This document shows positions 14,713-23,044 of a DNA stretch of 64,000 nucleotides, in pieces (position 1 is the first letter of the stretch; the number at the start of each line of letters is the position of its first letter). Below the pieces are notes generated by a model that made no database searches, had not been told where the DNA came from, and saw only the letters and a list, made by a program, of their open reading frames with translations. The stretch lies in the NCBI GenBank assembly GCA_013396655.1, contig WBMV01001018.1, positions 2,188,778 through 2,252,777 on the forward strand. Direction: 5' to 3'. The position numbers and the translations under genes are program-made. This stretch comes from Campylorhamphus procurvoides (lineage: Eukaryota; Chordata; Aves; Passeriformes; Dendrocolaptidae).

Positions 14713-16629
14713 CTGAATAGTTGGAGTTCTGCATTTGTCAAAGCCGTTGATATTGAATATCAGTTTTTGTGAGGTCGCAGGAAGAATGAAAATTGTGTAA
14801 AAGATTGGAAAGAAAAATCTGCTGTACTATATATTAAATATATATCTACAAACATGCACAATTTGTAAAAAGTATTTGTACTGGAATTCAGAAAGCTACC
14901 TAATAAAAGCATTTGATTTCTTTTCTTGGACTACATTTTGGAATGAAAAACGCTGGTCAGCTGCAAATAGCAGTCAGGCTGTGGGCTGAGAAAAGGGAAA
15001 TGGAACAAGTGTGCAATTAGAAAAGACAGATATAATTTTCATGTCCAGAAAAAAATAAATAAAATATTTTATGTTAATGTCAATGGAACAAAGATTGCCT
15101 CAAAATGGTTTGCATGGAGAGACCCTTAATTACAGCTATGTTAAGGAAAGCATCTCTGCAGTCCGGATGTAATCACATGGAGCATCATGAAATGCAGCTT
15201 AAAGAAGAAAAGTTAAAAGGTTGTGGTCTAACAAAAACTAATTAGTGGTTATTTATGATCAAGTTTATTTTCTACACACAAGATATTTCAGTGTGTCTTT
15301 TTGGTCCCTCACTTTCATTTTCTGCACAATACTACTGATTTAGCCCAATATAGAAAGGAAAATATATTGAGGGCTAGAGAAAATGTGTATTTCCTGAGAG
15401 GATCCTATCAAATATCTGGCTCATGAAAACATACCCTCATTGGAAATCTACAGTTATGGTGTTCATGGCTGGATTAGAAACCAGTCTGGAATTTTTCATG
15501 GGTTTTTTGCTACTTTCCTACACAGAAAATAAAAATCTACTGCACAACTTAATAATGAGATTTCATTTAAAGGGAAAAAAAAACCACAATTTTTGCATAT
15601 TTCCTGAGAATAATCTATACTAATATAAGCTTATTTCTCTCTAACTGAAGGTGGGAAGTGTCTTGTTTCTCCCACTACGTTTACCACTGGTAGCATCCCG
15701 TGGCCAGTTGCAAATTGGGACATTGATACAGATAAAGCGAAAATCAGATGCTAGGGTGTAAATTTTAATAAACTGCCATTTCATAATCCTATTTGCAGAA
15801 GAAGTGACACTTGTTAATATTATTACATTGAATTTATAAAACACAATTTTCATTGATTGACTGAAAACTCTGATCACCAACCACTTTTTTATTTTGCTGG
15901 GTACTCTTTGTCAATAGCACAAGTAAAGATTACCAAAGGGCTGCTTTTAAAGGTCTCAGATTGGCTTTAGAATTATAATTTATTTTCTTCTTTAAGCACA
16001 CACTGCTCCTGACTTTACTACAGATATATATAAAAAGATGAAAAATTAGCACCATTATAGCAGGACAAACACTTCTCACCTTAATGAGTCAATTCTTCAG
16101 GCAAATATTTCAATAAATCAAAATTAAGACAGATTTGAAAATCCCAGTCTGGTTATTCTTGCAGCTATCTACACCTGGATCTTTAATTCATATTTAAGAA
16201 TAAGGGGTCATTAAGCACTTTGTATAACCAGGGGTACACAGTAATTATGCATTTGCTTTAGCCCAGGTCTAATGGCTGAGCAGCAGCTGGCTGACAGGTA
16301 CAGGCAGCAACACAATTTGGCCCTGTAGTAAAAAGGATTAATCAGGACATAAAGCAGCAGTCAGGTTCTGACAGGAGTCCTAAGAAATCTGCAAACACTT
16401 TAAACACCAGCACTCAAAGCAAGCTGAACAGGAGTGCCTGTGTGTGGACTGTGCCTCAGTGCAGGCAGAAGAACATCAGATATTGTTCAGCAAAGGGCAT
16501 TTTAGTGATCTGTAATTTGTCACAATTCTTTTTGCCTCAGTGGAATCAGCTCTGATGCCCCAAATCTCAGCAAATGAGGGAACCTGCTAGGCTATTTCAG
16601 TGAGCTTCCCTGGGCTGGAATGACAGCTC
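14713..16629. other. No gene seen; AT-rich non-coding DNA
   Basis: AT-rich sequence with a TA-rich palindromic stretch near 14,826-14,846. No exon or named repeat is recognised. Confidence 0.5.
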
Positions 16630-16905
16630 AGAGCACTCAGCATGCCCTTTATCTTTAAAGATTCTTATTTGTCTACCATTTCACAGCAAGCAGTTCTGAT
16701 GAATAGTGCAATTAACCTTTCCATTATTAAAACAATTAATTGCAAAAATTAAAGACATGACAGGGGCTAAATACTAATGCATAAATTATCAGGTTCAGGA
16801 ATTGTAATTATTAATCTATGTACACTAATTGTGAAATAAACAAAGAGGACAAATTGTAATCAGAAGTCAGTGCTAGAATTGATGGTCATTTGTTTTTCTT
16901 GTGAA
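16630..16905. promoter_or_regulatory. Candidate homeodomain-rich conserved element
   Basis: A dense run of homeodomain-type cores lies here: CAATTAATTG, a perfect 10-bp palindrome at 16,733-16,742, plus GTGCAATTAA, TAATTATTAA and CTAATTGTG. A GATGAAT and an ATGACAGG (TGACAG is a MEIS/PREP half-site) are also present. The block has no coding frame and is not a simple repeat. Such clusters are typical of deeply conserved developmental enhancers. Function and conservation are inferred, not shown. Confidence 0.35.
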
Positions 16906-17510
16906 AAGAGAAATGCACCATTTTACTCTTGGCATACAGAATCCATCATCCCAAGCCTTAAACTAGAGTATTTTTAACTCTTGTAAATGGTTTGGTATAC
17001 AAAGACAACTAAAGTTTAGTTATGTTTCTAAAGCAGTGTAAGTTTACAGCAAAGAAATTTACATTTCCATGTAAAAATATCTGTCTAACCTATGCCTGCA
17101 GTGAATCTCCACTACATTTTCATTTCATGTAGCTGTAATGTAACTAAGTTTTCTGGAATTCTTGTAACACCGTGATATCACAATGCTGCAAGATACAATA
17201 TTAAAAAAATATGCTGATCAGACACATGGCTATATAACTGCTGAAGATTAATTGCAACACAGAAGTATTTCATTTATGGGAGAAGTACCTACCTCATAAA
17301 CATTCCCAAAACTGTGCTACCGAAGGGTAGGATTGCTGAAGAAGCAACACAGATACACCTCATCAATAAATGATTCTTTTTTCCTATGGAAAGTGTCAAC
17401 ATTTCAACAGTTTCATAAATTTTCACCTTAAAGAAGTGATGATTCTAAATTTATCCCACCACTTTGTGCCAGAAATAATGGAAACATCCAACTTAAATCA
17501 TCTGTTGTTT
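16906..17510. other. No gene seen
   Basis: AT-rich non-coding sequence without recognisable exons or repeats. Confidence 0.5.
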
Positions 17511-17525
17511 AGCGCCCTCTAGCAG
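17511..17525 (-). promoter_or_regulatory. CTCF-like binding motif
   Basis: On the minus strand this reads CTGCTAGAGGGCGCT. It matches the vertebrate CTCF core CCASYAGRKGGCRSY at 13 of 15 positions, including the whole AGRKGGCRSY half. It lies about 1 kb from the promoter island at 18.4-18.9 kb, on its minus-transcription side, where an insulator or loop anchor would be plausible. Occupancy cannot be judged from sequence. Confidence 0.55.
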
Positions 17526-18329
17526 TTTTGCTATCTCCTTGTCCTCCTTGTCCCCCCACTGCTGCCACTAAAAATACACCCTTCCTGAGAGCAGGGCCAC
17601 CTTTCTCTGGGTCACTGCCTTGGAAGCTGTGCTGTGGCCACAGCAGGATTCCAACAGCTGAGCAATGGGCTCAGGAGAGAAGTGATGTAAGGCCATCGAC
17701 GCCTGGCACTGATGCCTGCCACTTGCTTTCTTCCTTCTAGACTCTTCATAACACGTTGCATATAACAAATTCCCAATAGTTTCATCAATTAAAAAAAAAT
17801 CACAAACTCGACCCAACCCAACAAATCAACAAAAACCATCAGTCGGCCTTGCAGTTGGCCAGCTGACTCCAGAATTTCAAGTAAATTGTCCTAATACCAT
17901 GCAGCATGCTTAGAGAAGTAGTTTATAACTTATTTTTTGCATTATATCAGTTTCAAAACAAACAAACAACTTTAGATATATCAGGCATTTCATCAAATTT
18001 TTCAACAAGTGCCTGTGTAATGCCACTCAGTGCCATTAAATTTATAGTTATTGCACAGAATAAACCATAAAATTAGAGATCTTCCAGTTAATTTTAAATT
18101 AAGAAAAAAAAATAAATCTAAAAAAAATATATTATCTAAGTTTTCTTGGCCTGCATATTATTTAACAAGGGGATAAAGTCCTTTAAAACATCTTTCATAA
18201 GCCATCTTTGTTCTCATAGTTTCAACAAGTTCAACAGTGTATTTGTTCCATGTGGTGTTTGACTTGATTACAAAGTATTGGACTGCATATTGCTAGAAGA
18301 TTTCTTTTTACAGTGCTATGTTCCGTTCA
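17526..18329. other. No gene seen between CTCF motif and promoter island
   Basis: Two overlapping antiparallel frames (70 and 82 codons) near 17.5-17.8 kb have no recognisable product. The rest is AT-rich. It would be the first intron of the transcript predicted from the island on the minus strand. Confidence 0.4.
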
Positions 18330-18495
18330 CCCTTAATTTCAGCAGTGCTGGGATCTCTCTCGTTCCTATCCTCTCTAGGATCCTACCTCATGCACTGGCA
18401 ACACAAACACTGATGCTGAAAGGACGGTGAAAGCTGGAGTGAGGTGAGGAGCAGCTGCGTGTCTCAGTTCAGGGCGGTGGCTGAGGCAGCTTTAC

Positions 18496-18600
18496 CTCAA
18501 TTCCTGGTTTTCTACCTTTTTTCCAAACCTTGCGGACAGCGGGTGACCGACAGAGCCGACGCTCAGCACAGCCCACACCGTGAGGGGTGAAATGGCGAGC
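18496..18600 (-). other. Predicted non-coding first exon
   Basis: Inferred exon on the minus strand. The start is set about 30 bp downstream of the TATA box; an Inr-like CCATTTC lies a few bases further on, at 18,588-18,594. The end is set at a good donor, GAG|GTAAAG. The exon is GC-rich and holds no ATG on this strand, so it would be 5' untranslated, as first exons of several heat-shock genes are. A weaker donor, AAG|GTTTGG near 18,527, is an alternative. No downstream exon could be identified in the 18 kb to the left edge of the window, so the product is unknown. Confidence 0.35.
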
Positions 18601-18623
18601 ACCGTTCCTGAGGGGAGGGAGGG

Positions 18624-18631
18624 TTTATATA
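18624..18631 (-). promoter_or_regulatory. TATA box
   Basis: Minus strand TATATAAA, within CCCCTATATAAACCC. It stands 12 bp from the heat-shock element and about 30 bp from the proposed transcription start, which is the canonical spacing. Confidence 0.65.
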
Positions 18632-18643
18632 GGGGCTCTGAGG

Positions 18644-18656
18644 GAAGGTTCTAGAA
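18644..18656. promoter_or_regulatory. Perfect heat-shock element (HSF site)
   Basis: Reads GAAGGTTCTAGAA, an exact match to GAAnnTTCnnGAA: three alternating 5-bp units, the minimal high-affinity site for an HSF trimer. Its placement directly upstream of a TATA box, with a CCAAT box 10 bp further up, argues against chance, although a 9-base exact match alone is expected now and then in genomic DNA. Confidence 0.7.
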
Positions 18657-18666
18657 CTGCGCCGTG

Positions 18667-18671
18667 ATTGG
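18667..18671 (-). promoter_or_regulatory. CCAAT box (NF-Y)
   Basis: Minus strand CGTCCAATCACGG contains the extended NF-Y consensus CCAATCA. It stands about 36-47 bp upstream of the TATA box, adjacent to the heat-shock element, as in HSP70-type promoters. Confidence 0.6.
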
Positions 18672-18687
18672 ACGAGAGGGGGGGAAT

Positions 18688-18695
18688 ATGCAAAT
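18688..18695 (-). promoter_or_regulatory. Octamer motif (POU/Oct)
   Basis: Exact ATTTGCAT on the minus strand (ATGCAAAT on plus). With CCAAT and TATA boxes this is the arrangement of replication-dependent H2B promoters. It is also found in some other Oct-1 targets. Confidence 0.6.
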
Positions 18696-18710
18696 CAGGG
18701 CAAGGACTGA

Positions 18711-18715
18711 CCAAT
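18711..18715 (+). promoter_or_regulatory. CCAAT box
   Basis: GACCAATGGGAG on the plus strand, an inverted CCAAT relative to the minus TATA. It could serve either direction of a divergent promoter. Confidence 0.5.
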
Positions 18716-18741
18716 GGGAGGCCAAATGAGGGAACTGAGAG

Positions 18742-18746
18742 CCAAT
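18742..18746 (+). promoter_or_regulatory. CCAAT box
   Basis: GAGCCAATAGG on the plus strand. With the box at 18,711 it forms a pair 31 bp apart, a spacing near three helical turns that is often seen for NF-Y. Confidence 0.5.
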
Positions 18747-18768
18747 AGGAAAGCAGGGGTAGGCGAGA

Positions 18769-18778
18769 GGCGGGAAAA
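18769..18778. promoter_or_regulatory. E2F-like site
   Basis: GGCGGGAAAA on plus, TTTTCCCGCC on minus. It matches the E2F consensus TTTSSCGC and suggests S-phase or proliferative control. Confidence 0.5.
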
Positions 18779-18795
18779 CCGTGAGGGGAAGGAGA

Positions 18796-18805
18796 CAAGA
18801 TGGAG
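18796..18805 (+). promoter_or_regulatory. YY1-like motif over a start codon
   Basis: CAAGATGGAG resembles the YY1 site CAAGATGGCGGC, which in vertebrates typically lies just downstream of the start site of the gene it serves and often covers its ATG. Here it supports a plus-strand transcript leaving the same island. Confidence 0.4.
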
Positions 18806-18865
18806 GAGAACGGGGAATGGAATGACAGGAGGAACAACCGTGAGGGCAGAACTGGGAAGGGGTGA
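18800..18865 (+). CDS. Short plus-strand frame at the island, possible first coding exon
   Basis: A 21-codon frame begins at an ATG in good Kozak context (A at -3, G at +4) inside the YY1-like motif, and ends in TGA. The peptide starts MEENGEW and is polar, without a domain. A moderate donor (ACC|GTGAGG, GT at 18,840) would splice out the stop and carry the frame on. It may be the first exon of a plus-strand gene whose other exons lie beyond recognition, an upstream ORF, or chance. I do not recognise it. Confidence 0.2.
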   Translation: MEENGEWNDRRNNREGRTGKG

Positions 18866-18917
18866 CAATAATGCTTTTGAATCAAAACCGTAGCAATAAA
18901 CACGCAAACATGGAACT

Positions 18918-19088
18918 CTAAAATTGAACTGCCAAAGTCTCCAGTCTGGTAGATTTGTCTGAGTCCGGGAGGTTTGCATCATCGTCATCCTCATAGGTCC
19001 ACTTTCTGAAGTGTTCTCTCCATTCTTCATAAGTCATGCATTCTCCCACACCTTGTTTTACAATGAACATGGTTTTGGCAGCAACACA
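18918..19088 (-). CDS. Unrecognised exon-like frame next to the promoter island
   Basis: A 50-codon frame runs from an ATG at 19,070 to TAG at 18,918. Upstream it stays open to a plausible splice acceptor, TTTTTGCACCAG, with the exon beginning at 19,088. The peptide looks protein-like: the middle reads TYEEWREHFRKW, followed by an acidic YEDDDD stretch and a polar tail, and codon choice is unremarkable for a vertebrate. I do not know the family. No AATAAA follows on this strand before the island, so it may be an internal or broken exon. Alternatives are the 3' remnant of an endogenous retroelement, with the island as its LTR promoter, or a chance frame. Confidence 0.3.
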   Translation of the reverse strand, partial: CVAAKTMFIVKQGVGECMTYEEWREHFRKWTYEDDDDANLPDSDKSTRLETLAVQF

Positions 19089-22000
19089 CTGGTGCAAAAA
19101 CTACTCAAATCATCAGTCTTTTAATAAGTGTGGAGGCACAGCTGGCCAGGTGGGGCTCAGACCCACCCAGCCCTTGGTGAGGCAGAAACCACAATAACCA
19201 ACAACGACAATCCACTCCTCCTTTCAGAATGCAGGGTATGGAACCAGTAAATGGCATTATTTTTATAATCACCTTCTCACAAGGACAGTATCACAGAGAA
19301 TGTTAATTGATAATAAGTTCTCAATGAGGAAACCCAAGTTCTGGCAAATCCTCTTTCATATCTTCTCATTTTTTTGATTCTTTGTTGTCTGTACACCGTT
19401 GTAAGTTTTACATTTATTCATGCCAAATATAGAGCTAAAAGGGGCAATGGCAGAGTACACATTCTGAAAACAGCTATATCACTCATAACAAGGTACAACT
19501 TAGGCATATTCCCACAGTTAATTATAAATGTTTGTGCTTGAATGTCAGTGCAAGAAAACATAATCTTGTTATAATATAAAAAGTTATTATATAATGGCTT
19601 TTCCTAAAATACAGTTTACTAGAGCATGGCAGGTGGCAGACAGGAGGCTGAAAACTGTAACAAGCAATTACATTACAGGAATTTTTCCCTGCAGTTTCAT
19701 TAGCTAAATTTCTTCCTATTTTAATCTGATCTTTTTAATAATGTGTCAGGACTGACACTCCAGTGGACATGAAACTCAGAATGGTCATGGTTGAATAAAT
19801 GCATCTATTTAATTTTTCTCTTCAACTAGTTTTAAAAATTAATTTATCTGATTGCTCAGGCTATTATATAAAATTTGTTGGATTTTGTGTATTACTAATA
19901 GGCACCTTCCTTGTATTTCTGCTTGCTATTGCCTAGATGAGGTTTTTCTAATACTTGCTGATGGCTGATTAGAGAAATAATGAAACAGTGACAAAAGCCA
20001 ATTCTGCATCGTTCCCACAAGGCTCCCAATGGATCTGCAGTTCAGCAGAAGGAAACTTCACCCTGGTTTCTGAGCACACTTTTGGGGTACAGGATAATTT
20101 TCATGCCCACACCACAACCCCACACATGGAGCAGTGCTGCCAACCCAAGAGAGCTGCCCGAGAGTAAGCAGCAATCCAAGCAGCACAGCTCATCACATTA
20201 ATACTTTTCAGGTGTGCTCAGGAACTCAGCTCAAATCATAATAGGACATAGGATTTCCTACATAAAATAGCTCAATTCTAATGTATCCACATGAAAATGT
20301 CTTAAAGCTCTTTCAGTGTTTGGAGAGGTTTGTTGAGAGAACTAGAAAAAAGTTTAAGTATCTCTCAAATTTTTTGAATCATTTTTTTCTTTTGATTTTT
20401 GAACCATCTGTTCAATTTCCTAAATCCTGCATGGATTTTGCTTCCAGAAGATCCAAATGGTTACATTTTTGATGGGGAAATTAAACTTCTAATAGATTTA
20501 TCTAACCTTTAATGAAATTCTGCAGCACTAATAGAGGTCGATTTTGATGCCAGGTAAATCCAGATTAGCTATGCTGAAGAGAATGAAATTGCAGTATCAC
20601 ATGAGTGAATGGTGGAGAATTGATCTTGTTTGACAGAATCTTATAAAGAAATACCAACAGAGACATTCCTGGCTGCTCAGGAGTAGTTTCCTAACTGTTC
20701 AGGGTTGCAGCAGTCAAGAGAATCAGTCACTAGAGAAGATGGATCAAACAAATGTCAAAGCTAAAGCCTTGTTTAATTTGGAAAAAAACATCCACCCAGC
20801 ACCTTTTACAGCTGTGATGCAACACCCTTCCCTTGCAGTGAAGTTTAGTGAATTCCCCTGGTTTCATGCAACTATTTGGAAATAATTAACAGTGAACTGT
20901 TTCATTTATACCTCTCAAGATACACTAACCCAATGAATTCAAATATGCAAATATTTGGGGTCCATATGTTTTAATTGCACTGTTATCATGGGATAACAAG
21001 TGTTAGGGAATGAGTTTAACCCAAGCCTGCCATGGCTTCTGGCTTTGGCTGTGCAATTTAGTAAGTATAGCTCACTATATAGAAGTGATAGAAAAAAGAA
21101 ACAAGTTAAAGCAGATTTGCAGCAGCTACTCCACAATTTCCCTTTACATTCCAAAAGCAGATCAGTTCCTCTGAGCTGTACAAGTTCTAGGTAAGGATGG
21201 ACTAAAACTTTTAGGTTTCTCATTTGTATGTAATGCTTTTCAAATCACTAAGCCTTGCCTAGAGACTTCAGTCACTTCAAACTCACCCAAAACTCAAGTA
21301 AATTATGAGATTGAAGTGATTACAACTGTCATCTTCATCTTTTACACTGGTAATAGATTCATATTTCAAATCTTGGTTATCTTTGCATACAATTCAATGT
21401 TATATTGTCCTGCCACCTGCTAATGAAGATCAGAGAAAAAGATGAATCTCCCAAAGTCAAATATAAATATTTCTCTCCTATCACAGCAGCACAGTTTATT
21501 CCAGTTAAGAAACTGATGCCACCATAAAAACTTCAGTTTTTAAGGGGATACTAAAGTTACCTATAAAATTTTGCCTTAGAATGAAACTTACTGTGCAAGG
21601 TTATTATGTCAAGAATCTTTTCTTCCCCTTCAAATGGTATGACTTGAAAAGAAATAAAACAAATGGACTTTTGGAACTGACATTTCAGAGAGCTCTTTTT
21701 TTCCCTGACTTCTGTGGAAAACTTGGAATTCCATTTTTTTTTAAGAATTCCCAGTTTTGACAATTCTACATCAGCACTCAATCCACTGCTGTGCTCATTC
21801 TTGACACGGTAACTAAGACTGAATGAAGAACAGTGAGAATGAAGATGTCAAAGCAGGCCAAGCAGGAAGTAAAGGGTGTCTTCATCTCTTATGGCCATGA
21901 TAATTGCTCTTTTTTGGGAGTTTATTTTAGACACATACTAAAGGAACAGCAAAACTCTTCTTTTGAAAAGTTTTCGAAACCTCCATTGCCCTGGCAACAT

Positions 22001-23013
22001 CTGCTGAGAGCACTTGGAAAACAGACTCAAATCAGAATTGCACTTCTGATAGCTGATGTACTTGCCAACTTTGAAAAGCCACCTGAGTAATGAACTGCTG
22101 CTTTCTAATTTATGCCTTCTGTTTCCCTGACTTCTATTCATTTTCCTCCCTGTAGAAAAGCAAGAACATTTTATGCTTTTTTTTCAGCTTCTTTTCTGAA
22201 TAAACAAAACTATTTTCAACATTATAAGCTTTGAGCTTTTTTCAAATGACACAAAGAAGAAGACTAGAGCTCATGGACATTTGATGCTGCAACACTCATT
22301 CTAATCTGATCTACCAGCAAATGCACTGACCAAACAAGAAAAGACAGGACAATACAGGCTTGACCCCTTCCACTTGTTTTGTTTCGTCCTATCCTAAGAT
22401 TGCATAAAACAGGTTGTTCATACTGCATGCTTTGGAGATACCAGCTTTTCATGTATTATCTATGAGGTTTTCCATTCTAAAAGTTAACACCTGCATTAAA
22501 AACAAAGGAAAAGTTAACACTGGAAGAAGGAATTAATTATGCAGCATCATTTGATGGTAGGCTTTCATCTAACTTTATCCTCAGTGCTAAGCTGAAGGCA
22601 AGAACAACTTTCAGCTGCCCTTTTCAACACATTAGGCCCAATTCCATTTTCCAAATATGTTATCAATATGATAATTCCACACTTTCCCATCCGTAGACGG
22701 TCCAGTCTTCATAAAGGTAGCATTATTACTACAAATATACTGAGGGGAAACTATTTCAATTACTAGGAGACTATGCAACTCCAAGTCTATTTATTTCAAT
22801 TTATTCAACTGTCTTGATATATGCGTGCACAGAACTTTTATAAAGAATGAATAAATTCACCTTGAAATTGTACCAAGTGACTTTGGCCGGGCCAGGCTGT
22901 GCAAAGGAATCAGAATCACTTGTGAAATAAGCCCTGACAATGCTGATCAAAACAAAGTGGCTACTCATTTATTAAAGTGACAGCTCAGCAATGGTTTCAA
23001 GCAGTGCATGATG
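19089..23013. other. No gene seen
   Basis: AT-rich non-coding sequence. Frames up to 94 codons (20,939-21,223, minus) and 85 codons (21,833-22,090, plus) have no recognisable domain. I searched here for a second copy of the promoter island, as an LTR pair would require, and saw none. Confidence 0.5.
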
Positions 23014-23044
23014 TGGCCTGGGGTGTTGGCCATGGCCTGGGGTG
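23014..23044 (+). repeat. 12-bp direct repeat, 19-bp period
   Basis: TGGCCTGGGGTG occurs twice exactly (23,014 and 23,033), separated by TTGGCCA. It is probably a small replication-slippage duplication. Confidence 0.8.

Larger units (their letters stand above)
18330..18870. promoter_or_regulatory. CpG-rich promoter island, probably divergent
   Basis: This is the only clearly CpG-rich stretch of the window, with over 20 CpGs in about 500 bp against strong depletion elsewhere. On the minus strand, running upstream from the predicted start, it holds TATATAAA, a perfect heat-shock element, CCAAT, the octamer ATTTGCAT, two further CCAAT-type boxes and an E2F-like TTTTCCCGCC. On the plus strand a YY1-like CAAGATGGAG overlaps a well-placed ATG. 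The order TATA, HSE, CCAAT resembles vertebrate heat-shock promoters. The octamer plus CCAAT plus TATA set also resembles H2A/H2B promoters, but no histone frame follows. The 11-bp motif ACCGTGAGGGG recurs around it. Confidence 0.65.

Noticed and set aside
18330..18870. H2A/H2B divergent histone promoter
   Set aside because: Octamer, CCAAT and TATA fit, but no histone coding frame lies on either side and a heat-shock element is not typical of it.
18400..19090. LTR of an endogenous retrovirus
   Set aside because: No AATAAA follows the TATA box on the minus strand, no matching second LTR was seen in the next 10 kb, no convincing polypurine tract or TG/CA ends with a target duplication, and no pol-like motif nearby. 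Kept only as an alternative.
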